Positions 1 to 9,100 of a stretch of DNA of 64,000 bases are shown here, in pieces. Source of the stretch: Xanthostigma xanthostigma (Eukaryota > Arthropoda > Insecta > Raphidioptera > Raphidiidae); NCBI GenBank assembly GCA_963575645.1, contig OY754465.1, positions 6,014,001-6,078,000 of the forward strand, given 5' to 3'. Both the position numbers and the translations under genes were made by a program. Every line of letters starts with the position of its first letter. Position 1 is the first letter of the stretch. Under the pieces are notes generated by a model. It worked only from the letters and a program-made list of their open reading frames with translations. It was not told where the DNA came from and did no database searches.

Positions 1-195
1 TAAATTGAAAAATTTATATTATGATTTTCCTTGTTCGCAGTAATTTTGTACTTATTCGATCGAATTTGTTTTTGAACTCGGTTGTTTTTGTTTTGATTTT
101 TGGGGCTTTAAAAACTTTACGAAAATATTAACATCACGAGAAATCATCTCTAGTTGAGATATAACCCGTAAAAAATGGCTTGAATTTTTACTTTC
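1..195. other. AT-rich flank, no feature
   Basis: AT-rich sequence with no coding or repeat signal that I can support. Confidence 0.5.
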
Positions 196-1201
196 AATAA
201 ATGTTTGATAAAATTATACGGGATACAAGGCCAAATATAAAAAAATTGGTTGTCTGTAAAGTCGGTTTACGGACGATAGTTTTACGTGATAACGTATTCC
301 GCTCGAAAATCATATTTAATAATACATAACCTAAATTTTAGTAGCTGTCAAACTATATTTTTACCGACTAATAATTTGATCAACCAAAGCAAAATACATA
401 TTTTTAAGCAATTATAAAAGACATTTAAAAGAATGTATATATATTATATATTTGTTAACAAACCGTATAATTTATCTGCTATGAAATGCAGATCCATTAT
501 CGTGCGTTCAGTTATACTTTGGCTTGGATGAATCGGTAATAATTATATGACACAAAAAATATCCGTGCAAAAACGAACAAATAACGATGTATTATCTGAA
601 AAATTGCTTTAAAAATTCGATAATTTATGACATTTTTATTAGATATCTTGATTTTAAGTCTTAATTTCCACGGTTTATAAAACAAAGGCCATCTGTCAGA
701 TGTAGCTTTCACTGGAACAGCCGAAAAAAATGTTGAACGCACACTACTCTCTGACGTCACGCGAGAAGAGTGAAATGCCTACAAGCCGACGCCGATCGTG
801 CTTCTCTATCGGTTATACTGCGCTCTCGCTTGCACGCACAGGGTCAGGCGGAACGTTACGGCGTTACACTTTTTCGTGCGTGCAGCTGGTGTTTTCATCA
901 ATTTATAAGACGTTATCACGTCAAAACAATTTTTTATTCACTAGAACATTATTTTATTAGTCAACGTTTCGGCAGAAATTCTTCAGGACCTATAACAAAT
1001 AAATAAAACCCTACAACATCTAAACCATAGGGTTTTATTTATTTGTTGTAGGTCCTGAAGAAAACAAGAATTTCTGCCGAAACGTTGACTAATACAATAA
1101 TGTTCTAGTGAATAAAAATTGTTTTTATATTTAGCCTTGTATCCCGTATAATTTTATCATACCATAATACCAAGGTGTCTTATTTTGTTAATAAATGTTT
1201 G
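196..1201. mobile_element. Penelope-like palindromic (foldback) element with 12-bp target duplication, interrupted by a MITE
   Basis: The 12-mer AATAAATGTTTG at 196-207 is repeated at 1190-1201 and brackets an inverted repeat. Left arm 208-245 plus about 923-1012; right arm about 1028-1161. The left arm is cleanly split by the MITE at 246-922; removing it restores pairing with the right arm. Both arms carry the CTGAAGA...CGAAACG motif typical of hammerhead-type sequences in Penelope-like retroelements (minus strand near 960-985, plus strand 1066-1096). A long variable target duplication fits a retroelement rather than a cut-and-paste transposon. Family assignment is inference. Confidence 0.6.
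246..922 (-). mobile_element. MITE family M, copy A
   Basis: One end reads TTGGTTGTCTGTAAAGTCGG, the other (complement) GACGTGATAACGTCTTATAA. Five copies in the window share both ends (also 41549-42500, 43162-43406, 51148-51719, 57268-57497). The ends are not simple inverted repeats; they share only an ACGTGATAACGT core. This copy sits in an A-run of the left arm of a Penelope-like foldback. No transposase remnant seen. Confidence 0.75.
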
Positions 1202-1790
1202 TTTAACCAAGGGATCATCATATTTTTTAAAAAGATATAGGTAGTACGGAACCCTCAGTCCGCGAGATCGACTCTCACTCGGCCTGTTTTTTTATTACAC
1301 TTCCCACACAGTAACAAAAGAAAAAAGTACTTCAAAAAATAAAGTGCAGATTTATTCGTGTCCACAATCGCTACTTATTCTTTTTCTACGAATAAAATAA
1401 ATGATAACTGTGAAAATATTAAACGACACGCAATAAATCTTAATTTCACCGTTTGTGAAAGACAGTGGAGCTTTTAAAAGGGGGGCAAAAACACGTCTCC
1501 GCGTCTTTCGCATAAAAAACATCAGCAGATTTAGCGAGGCGAGAGGATTCATTTATCAGTACTACTTTTATGGATTTCGCAGAAACAACAGGAAAGTAGG
1601 CGCGTTTAGAGACGGTAGACGAGACGGGGTTGGGGGTGTTGACGGTGTCACATTACTGTCAAGATTGTGATGTGTGCAGAGGCCACTTGACGGCTTACAA
1701 CGTTAACCCGCGCCTCTCACATAATGAAGAAAAATTGCAGTGTCTTGAAAATATGTAGTTTAAGTCGCACGTAATAAACTATATTTAAAG
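1202..1790. other. no gene recognised
   Basis: Mixed-composition sequence without recognised coding, RNA or repeat signal; short open frames here have no family resemblance. Confidence 0.4.
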
Positions 1791-1798
1791 CGTATACC

Positions 1799-2278
1799 CA
1801 GTGGTGTTGTGCTAATTTTTTTTTTACCGGAACGCTCCCAAATTTGACGACGGGGGGGGGGGGGGTGAAAAGAGGTAAAAAGCTGTAACTGAAATACATT
1901 AACATTATTTTTTTCATTGTTTGGAATTTTTCTATTTGTTGGCACATTGTTACAAATTTTTTCAATTGTTATGTCGATTTGAGAAAAAAAAACAAATTAC
2001 GTTAATAAAATCCTAAAGTAAGATTTACATTATTTTTTTCATTGTTTGGAATTTTTCTATTTGTTGGCACATTGTTACAAATTTTTTCAATTGTTATGTC
2101 GATTTGAGAAAAAAAAACAAATTACGTTAATAAAATCCTAAAGTAAGATTTACATTATTTTTTTCATTGTTTGGAATTCTCGTTATCAAAAATCATCTTT
2201 AGTTCCGGAACGCGTTCCTGTCCAAAAAGGAAGTACCGGAACGACGTTCCGGACCGTTCCGGCTCGACAACACCACTG
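1799..2278. mobile_element. hAT-type MITE with 8-bp target duplication
   Basis: Terminal inverted repeats CAGTGGTGTTGT / ACAACACCACTG flanked by the 8-bp duplication CGTATACC (1791-1798 and 2279-2286). Non-autonomous, 480 bp. It holds a 14-G run (1852-1865) and a 125-bp tandem repeat. Confidence 0.85.
1903..2176. repeat. 125-bp tandem repeat, about 2.2 copies
   Basis: The unit beginning CATTATTTTTTTCATTG recurs at 1903, 2028 and 2153 (period 125), nearly identical, inside the hAT MITE. The third copy is cut off after about 24 bp. Confidence 0.9.
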
Positions 2279-2395
2279 CGTATACCGGAAACCTCGTAAA
2301 GGACTGACAAAAAAATAACAAATAATTTTGATTCTCTCTAAAGAATACACGACACTTGTCAGATGCTTCATTCACCGGGTAAAATTTATTATAAA

Positions 2396-3213
2396 CTAGC
2401 GGTCCCGTCCGGTTTCACCCGGGTGCAAGAGAACGAATGGGGAAGGGAGGGATATGAGTACGCACATTCATCTTAGTTTACCGAGATGGGTCCAAATTTT
2501 TTGCAGTTTTCGGCAGTTCCCTGCTTTATTACTTATTTTAAACTCAAACCTCCATTTTTGATGAACAAAATTTTTTTAAGTAATAATTATTTCTTTTAAA
2601 ATCAATAATTACTGTATAATTAATAAAATATAATAAATATTTAATTGAAAACACTGTAGAAAAATTATTTTTATATATAGGTACTGTAATAGTTTTCAAA
2701 TAAGCTATTATTTAGATTTATTTAATTTTAATTAGTCGTAATAAAACAAAAATAAATTTAAATGATAGCCTTAGAAGAAAGCAATGTAGAAAATAAAAAA
2801 AAAAACATTAAAAACATATTCGTCCAAGGTGGGGCTCGAACCCACGATCCTGTGATTAAGAGACACGCGCTCTACCGACTGAACTAACCGAGCTTCTGTT
2901 CGTGTGGCGCTAATATTGGGATATTCAGTTAGGGCATTTCACCTGAATATAAGTATATAGTGAAAAATTTTGACTGACATTCTGCAACATTTTTCATTGA
3001 TTTTCCGCTCCTATTAGTCGTAGCGTGATTGCAACATTTTTCATTGATTTTCCGCTCCTATTAGTCGTAGCGTGATATTATGTAGCCTATAGCCTTCCTC
3101 GATAAATGGACTATCCAACAAATTTTGTTTTCAATTCGAACCTGTAGTTCCTGAGATTAGCGCGTTCAAACAAACAAACAAACAAACTCTTCTGCTTTAT
3201 ATATTAGTATAGA
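2396..3213 (-). mobile_element. non-autonomous Helitron carrying a tRNA-Lys-derived segment
   Basis: On the minus strand it starts TCTATACTAATATATAAAGC next to a host A and ends in a CCGG-rich hairpin and CTAG next to a host T, the A^T target and TC...CTAG ends of Helitrons. No Rep/helicase coding. A 46-bp segment is duplicated in tandem (about 2984-3029 and 3030-3075). Related copies: 3232-3663, 27996-28343, 36741-37344. Confidence 0.8.
2821..2893 (-). tRNA. tRNA-Lys(CTT)-derived sequence inside a Helitron, probably not functional
   Basis: 73 bp that align over their whole length with tRNA-Lys: D-arm AGTCGGTAGAGC, anticodon loop CTCTTAA (anticodon CTT) and T-arm GTGGGTTCGAGCCCCAC. The acceptor stem and one end of the anticodon stem have mismatches, so I call it a tRNA-derived relic. 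Similar relics occupy the same place in two other Helitron copies. Confidence 0.6.
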
Positions 3214-3231
3214 TATAGATGTCATAATTTA

Positions 3232-3663
3232 TCTATACTAATATATAAAGCTGAAGACTTTGTTTGGTTGAACGCGCTAATCTCAGGAACTATTAGTTCA
3301 AATTGAAAACAATTTTTTTGTTGGATAGCCCATTTGTCGAGGAAGGCTATAGGCTATATAGTATCACGCTACGACCAATAGGAGCGGAGCATCAATGTTG
3401 CAAAATGTATCTCAAAAATAGCTTCTATTCAGGTGAAATGCCGTAACTACATAATATATTAGGTCGTACATTCACAAGCCTGTTTGGGTCAGTCGGTAGA
3501 GTATGCGACTGTTAACATCAGGGTCGTGGGTTCGAGCCTCACGTTGGGCGAATATATTTTTAATTTTTTTTCTCGTAAGGCTTGCATTTAAATTTATTTA
3601 AATTTTATTTAGGACTAATTAAAATTAAATAAATCTAATTAATAACTCATTTGAAAACTGTTG
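3232..3663 (+). mobile_element. Helitron copy, 3' part missing, LTR retrotransposon at its end
   Basis: Begins TCTATACTAATATATAAAGC after a host A, 18 bp from the head of the opposite Helitron (2396-3213). Homology to the full copies runs to the target site of the LTR element (TAGA, 3664). The missing 3' end was not found after 13031, so it was truncated separately. Confidence 0.7.
3478..3550 (+). tRNA. tRNA-Lys-derived relic inside a Helitron (loop CTGTTAA)
   Basis: D-arm CAGTCGGTAGAG and T-arm GTGGGTTCGAGCCTCACG are clear; the anticodon loop now reads CTGTTAA and the anticodon stem no longer pairs well. Same position in the Helitron as the copies at 2821-2893 and 36994-37066. Confidence 0.5.
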
Positions 3664-4165
3664 TAGATGTTAACGGCGCCAAACCAGGCGACGCCAAAAC
3701 ATATTTTTAATATTATTATACAGTGGAAGAATAAAAATCTCTGGTACGCCACTGGACTAAAAATACATTAAGGGTTTTTCAAAGAATATAGAGAAAATTA
3801 GAGATAAGAGTAGAATGCGAAATCCAAATGAACCCAAGACGTAAATATTTACTTTAGTTGATACGGAAAACAATAGAAACATACATGGTATCTATTTCGA
3901 AGGCCAGGTCATAAAAACCAACAGAATTCGTAGAACCCCCCTATCTCAACCCCTTAAAATCAGTATAACTAACTACGCAGGCGCAACGCGATTACATGCC
4001 CGTTTGCGATTGGTTGAAGGCATGCGCTCGCAGACGAGTTAAGAGTGGGGTAATTTTGAGAAAAGGGCAGAACGCGGCGAAAATTCATTCATTATTGATT
4101 ATTCATTCATTCATTAATCATTTGTTCATTCATTATTCACTATTCATCATTCATTTACTGATCAT

Positions 4166-4199
4166 TCAGTCTTTGCTCATCGGTCGTTGAAGTTGGTTG
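4166..4199 (+). promoter_or_regulatory. Inr + DPE core promoter of the LTR
   Basis: TCAGTC at 4166-4171 fits the insect initiator TCAKTY with +1 at A4168. GGTTG at 4195-4199 lies exactly at +28 to +32 and fits the downstream promoter element RGWYV. No well-placed TATA box upstream. The same pair occurs in the 3' LTR at +8482. Confidence 0.6.
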
Positions 4200-4248
4200 T
4201 CGAAGATTATCATGTAAGTACATTTTGGGTTTCGTAGTTCGGTAGGTT

Positions 4249-4271
4249 AGACATTGCTTGCAGCAATGTCT
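4249..4271 (+). other. perfect 9-bp hairpin in R
   Basis: AGACATTGC, loop TTGCA, GCAATGTCT: a perfect stem in the predicted transcript leader, repeated at 12731-12753. Role unknown; packaging, dimerisation or translation control are possible. Confidence 0.6.
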
Positions 4272-4370
4272 ACCACTGCATAATAGTATATTATAGGGAA
4301 TTAAGAATTTATTAGAAGTAGTTATTATATATTTTGTATACTCGTAGTTAATGTAAATTTCATTCTTGTA

Positions 4371-4376
4371 AATAAA
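4371..4376 (+). terminator. LTR polyadenylation signal AATAAA
   Basis: AATAAA about 200 nt after the predicted start site, followed by a GT-rich stretch (CTCGTGTGATG). The active copy would be the one in the 3' LTR at 12853-12858. Confidence 0.5.
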
Positions 4377-4546
4377 CCATTGTACATATCTGATCTCGTG
4401 TGATGAAGCTTTACTTTTAATACGCTACCAATACTGAACAACGATAAAGATCCGCTAGGGACAGAACCCGTCCCTTTTTTAAATACCGTACGCACGTGGT
4501 ATGACTTTTCTGATTTGATTGGTCGACTACGGCGTGCGGGTAACAA

Positions 4547-4563
4547 TGGTGTCAGCGGTGGAA
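4547..4563 (+). promoter_or_regulatory. primer binding site, tRNA-Leu-like
   Basis: TGGTGTCAGCGGTGG starts one base after the LTR. It is the expected complement of a tRNA 3' end (CCA) and resembles tRNA-Leu acceptor/T-arm sequence. The exact tRNA needs the host tRNA set. Confidence 0.75.
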
Positions 4564-4591
4564 CATAACAATTCCGTCGTTGGCTACCAAA

Positions 4592-4621
4592 GGGTAACAA
4601 TGGTGGCAGCGGTATGGGATC
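4592..4621 (+). repeat. second copy of the LTR-end/primer-site sequence
   Basis: GGGTAACAATGGTGGCAGCGGT (4592-4613) repeats 4538-4559 (last 8 bp of the LTR plus the primer site) with one mismatch. At 4601-4621 it extends as a tRNA-Leu-like match of its own (TGGTGGCAGCGG then GGGATC). Confidence 0.8.
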
Positions 4622-5031
4622 TTTAAGTAGTTCAGAAAAAAAAAAAAACAAGTAAGCAACGTCGTGCGAGATGCAGTGTATGATGTATAAGTTGATTTGC
4701 TGATATAAAAACACGTGCATTTTGGCACACTAAACGAGTAAACGGGATATTGAAGGGTGAGTATTGCCAAACGAGTTATAAATAACCACGGGGACAATCA
4801 AGGGCATGTTAAGTGAGTTTGAGTGAGTTATTAACAATAATAAACAGTTAATAGAGTGTCAAGTAGCAGAAGTTCGGTTTTATCGATTTTTATTGTGTTC
4901 ATACTTTGTCAAAAAAAAAGGGTTTTTGCGAGTCGCGCGTATATGAGTGCTTCAAAAATTTAGCTTTAATTTGTAGAAAAGTTTTGTTTTGCCTATTCAA
5001 ATACCCGGTTAGAAATTAACATTCAGTCAAA
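4622..5031 (+). other. untranslated leader before gag
   Basis: No long frame. Presumed to hold packaging signals; none can be named from sequence. Confidence 0.5.
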
Positions 5032-6102
5032 ATGGCCACGCCATCTAGAGTGTCGAGTGATAGCACTAGCCCACAAGTAGTTACGGTGCAAATGCCGCGT
5101 GTCATGCTAGGCAGTTTCGCGAATACGATAGAACCTCTCACAGGTAAAGAAAGAGTAGCGGAATATTTTGAGCGATTGGAACAAAGAGCAGAATTGGACG
5201 GGATCACGAACGAACAACTGGTGAAAGTATTGAGGTGCAAACTGAGCGAAAGTGCATACCAATACTATCGCAGCGATACAAAATTGGCATCCGCCACTTA
5301 CGAGCAGGTAAAGACTTCTTTGATCAACCATTTTAAACCACCGACAATACCCGGGGTGGCGCGATTTAAGCTTTCTCAGGTTTACCAAAAGGCCACGGAA
5401 ACAGTTCGCCAATTCACGACAAGAGTGAAATTAGCGGGACAAGATCTGCTAGACGAAGAACTGAAGACAGCCACTGAAGCTGAAAAACCAGGGATAGAGC
5501 GTATGAATGCGCGCGACATACTAACACAGTTCAAGGTCGGGTTGAAGCGAGAAATGCAACAGACAATCGGCATCACTCTCACGCTACAAGATGGTCTTAC
5601 GATCGACACCGCAGCGGCTATAGCGGAACAGGCTGAACTACATCGAGCATTATTGGACACGACGCGGGGCACAGTCCAGGCCGTATTACCGGACACAGAC
5701 TGGCAGCCGGCAGCACCAAAACAACGAGCGCACACCATGGACAGGCAGGTAAGTAGCGGGACAAATATGGAATGTTTTAATTGTTTTAGGATGGGACACA
5801 TGAGACGCGATTGTAAAGCAGCAGTAGTGTGTCGCTATTGCAAAAAATCGGGGCACCAGGAGAGAGAGTGCTACTCGAAAAAACGTGCCCAAAGCAATGG
5901 CGTCACGCAACGAGTCCCAAATAGGTGGAGCCAGCCGCCTCAGCTGCGGGCGCGACGTCCACAAGCGCCGCCACCAGAAGAAAGGTCGCGACATTTAGAG
6001 CACGAAGCTACAGCACAAACTCAGCAGGAGAGGTCTTTAAACGCGAGTCGCACTTCGGACAGACTACCCCAACCCGAGGCGCGGACAAACGCGAGACGGT
6101 GA
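5032..6102 (+). CDS. gag: Gag polyprotein (capsid-nucleocapsid), 356 aa
   Basis: Structural protein of the retrotransposon particle. The start is chosen at ATG 5032 because its context CAAAATGG is a strong insect start and it is the first ATG of a long frame. Residues about 20-200 read as a Ty3/gypsy capsid-type Gag domain (motifs such as EYFERLEQRAELDG). Two CCHC zinc knuckles follow: C248-x2-C-x4-H-x4-C261 (CFNCFRMGHMRRDC) and 267-280 (CRYCKKSGHQEREC), which bind genomic RNA. The tail is Gln/Arg/Pro-rich. It overlaps pol by 178 bp; TTTAAAC at 6036-6042 lets a share of ribosomes move to the pol frame, giving a Gag-Pol of about 1876 aa. No internal stop. Maturation sites were not assigned. 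Confidence 0.95.
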   Translation: MATPSRVSSDSTSPQVVTVQMPRVMLGSFANTIEPLTGKERVAEYFERLEQRAELDGITNEQLVKVLRCKLSESAYQYYRSDTKLASATYEQVKTSLINHFKPPTIPGVARFKLSQVYQKATETVRQFTTRVKLAGQDLLDEELKTATEAEKPGIERMNARDILTQFKVGLKREMQQTIGITLTLQDGLTIDTAAAIAEQAELHRALLDTTRGTVQAVLPDTDWQPAAPKQRAHTMDRQVSSGTNMECFNCFRMGHMRRDCKAAVVCRYCKKSGHQERECYSKKRAQSNGVTQRVPNRWSQPPQLRARRPQAPPPEERSRHLEHEATAQTQQERSLNASRTSDRLPQPEARTNARR

Positions 6103-9100
6103 TACATATCAATGCACAATATCGCAGGGGTGTTCCACATATTCTGTTCGCGGAGGTGGGATCACAAACCATACGTTTGATGGTGGACACAGGCTCGGCA
6201 GTGTCTATCATCAAGCCAGTAGTAATACCGGGGTGTACAGGTGAGTACAATAATAACATTAAACTAACAAGCATTACGGGGCACGAGTTGGAAAGCAGAG
6301 GAACCGTGGAGGTCAATTTAATTATCGGCGACAGGACGCTGCAGTCACTATTCGTAGTGTGCGACAAGTTACCGATAGACGTAGACGGACTTTTGGGCCG
6401 TGACTTTTTACAGGAACACCAGGGTATGATAGATATGGGAAACGGCACGATCTATTTAAACGGGGTGCCAGAAAGACTGTATGCAGAAGGTGAACTTGAC
6501 AAAATTTACGCCATATGTAATGCCGGGGGAAGAGTAAAGAAGAATAAACGCTATAATGGGGGTTCACAGCACAGCCAGAACATACGTGACGAAAAGGGGT
6601 CGCGGAACAACAAACGAGCAAGTAATGACGGGGCCGCAAAATCAAAAATTTTCAGAAGTTTTAAACAGGTACGTGAAAATATTAGATGTACTACCGTAGG
6701 AGCGCGAAATGGGCTAGACGCTGAAAGTCGAACAGCCACGACACTCAAATGCGGAGGGGATCTAGAAGACTCGTCGTCGGCGCCACTGCCATGGTGCCCG
6801 AACGACAGCGAGCAGAAGGTTGGCAGACCTTTTGTAGAGCTGAAAGAGGCCCTCGAAATTCCCGCCCGAACCGAGTGTGTGTGCCAAGCGAGACAACAAA
6901 TTGGAAAGCCCAAGGAGTCCCTACTCATCGAGCCGGTCGAAATTCTAGTGCACGGAATTTTGGCAGCGAGAGTTTTAACGACTGTCCAACATAACAACGA
7001 AGTAACGGTACGCTTGATCAACGTCACCGAACGGCCTTTGACGGTCCCCGCCAAAACAGCAGTAGGCGTAGCTAGTATTATGCGCGAGAAACCCCCCGTG
7101 AGCGCAACGTATGCACCAGTACGTGGAACCACGAAGCTCAGTGAAAAGCTGAAGATCGAACTGGGTCATCTGAGTAAGAACAAGCAAGAAAGAGTTAAAC
7201 AATTTATTAATAGTTATAGAGATATATTTGTGATGGACGGTGACAGGCTGGGCGTCACCAAGGAAGTGCAGCATCGAATAATCACGGGAGATGGGCAGCC
7301 CATAGCACAGGCCCCTTATAGAGTTCCACATGCACAGAGGGCCAAGCTGCAGGAAGAGATAAACAAAATGCTGCGAGATGGCATTATTTCAGAATCAGGG
7401 TCACCCTGGAGTGCTCCAGTTGTTCTAGTGCCAAAGAAATCGGAAAATGGGGAAGAAAAAATACGGGTGTGTATCGACTATCGTAAATTAAACGCTATTA
7501 CTAAACGGGACTTCTATCCGCTGCCAAATATACAGGAGACTTTCGATTTAATGCACGGGGCGAAATTATTCACCACCTTAGATCTGGCTAGCGGATACCA
7601 TCAGGTAGAAGTGGCGCCAGAGGATCGCGAGAAGACAGCGTTCAGTACTCCCACGGGACACTACCAGTTCAACCGTATGCCGTTTGGACTCGCGAACAGC
7701 CCTTCCACGTTTCAGAGACTGATTGACTCCGTATTATCAAAATTGAAAGGAGACGTCTGTTTGATTTACTTGGACGACGTGATCGTCTACAGCGGAGACG
7801 ACGTCGAGGAACATCTGGATCGACTGCGACGAGTATTCGACTGTTTTCGTAAGTCCAACCTCAAATTAAAACCCGCTAAATGCTCGTTCTTGAAATCAGA
7901 AACGAATTATCTAGGGCATATAATATCGGCTACAGGCGTTAAGCCCGACCCGGAGAAAATACAGGCAGTCAGAAACTACCCGCAGCCTAAAAGTGTTAAA
8001 GATATTAGGGCATTCATTGGATTAACGGGATACTATAGGCGGTTCATACCAAATTTTTCTCAAATAGCCAAGCCACTAACGCAATTGACAAAGAAAAACG
8101 TAACATTCGATTGGAATAGTGAAGCGCAGGGTGCATTCGAGCTACTCAAAAACGAGTTGAGTGGCGAACGTGTGTTAGCCTATCCAGATTTTACGAAGAC
8201 ATTTCTGTTAACTACGGACGCCTCAGGAGTTGCGCTGGGGGCCATTCTAAGCCAAGAACACGAGGGGAAGGAAAGACCAATTGCTTACGCTAGCCGGCAA
8301 CTCAACAAGGCCGAACAGAATTACTCGACAACGGAGCGCGAATGTTTAGCGGTGATATGGGCCATTAAACACTATAGGTGTTATTTATATGGGAGGAGGT
8401 TTGTAATTATAACCGATCATCGGCCACTGCGATGGTTGCTGTCAATAAGAGATCCGAGCTCAAGGCTCGCGAGATGGGCGCTAACGCTAGCAGAGTACGA
8501 TTTTGAGGTGACATACAAGCCAGGTCGACTACACGGTAACGCCGACGCACTATCGCGCGTCATAATTAGCACCGTGAATCCTACAGACACGATCTTCGAG
8601 CCGGTATGGGATCGGGAACACATTTACGAACAGCAGCGAGGAGATCCGGAGATCCGCGACATCATTCGAGAGGTAGAAACCGAACCAGAACAGAATGCGC
8701 ATTACCTAGACGACGACGGGATACTATACAAAACGAGAACGAACGCCAAGGAGGAAGACCAGTTAATGGTCCCGCGGTCACTTATAAATAGGGTACTCTA
8801 CGATTATCACAATTTACCATTTGCAGGTCACCAGGGATACGACAGGACGCTATCTTTTATCAAGCAAAGATTTACGTGGAAAAATATGGCGAGGGACGTG
8901 AAGAGATATTGCCAACAGTGCGTAACATGCGCAAAACGGAAGGCGCATAAGAACGCGCCAGCCCCACTACAGGAAATGCCGAACGTTTCAAAACCATTCG
9001 AGCGCGTATCGATGGATATTGTGGGACCACTGGTGACAACACTTCACGGTAACAAATACTTGCTCACGTTTCAGGACTACTTCAGCAGATACGTGGAGGC

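Larger units (their letters stand above)
3668..4545 (+). repeat. 5' LTR, 878 bp
   Basis: TGTTAACGGCGCC... to ...GGGTAACA; repeated at 12150-13027. Predicted U3 3668-4167, R from 4168 (Inr) to just past the AATAAA at 4371, then U5. U3/R contains an ATTCATTC-rich low-complexity run (about 4080-4160), and a spurious 64-codon open frame crosses it. A GTAAGT at 4214-4219 could serve as a splice donor in the leader. Confidence 0.97.

Noticed and set aside
1852-1865. Run of 14 G as a regulatory or telomeric signal
   Set aside because: Homopolymer inside a MITE; nothing around it supports a function.
3996-4190. 64-codon open frame in each LTR (also 12478-12672)
   Set aside because: Most of it is a translation of ATTCATTC-type low-complexity sequence.
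5916-5922. CCCAAAT heptamer in the gag frame, another -1 slip candidate
   Set aside because: A slip there runs straight into TAG at 5922-5924 in the pol frame, so it cannot make Gag-Pol.
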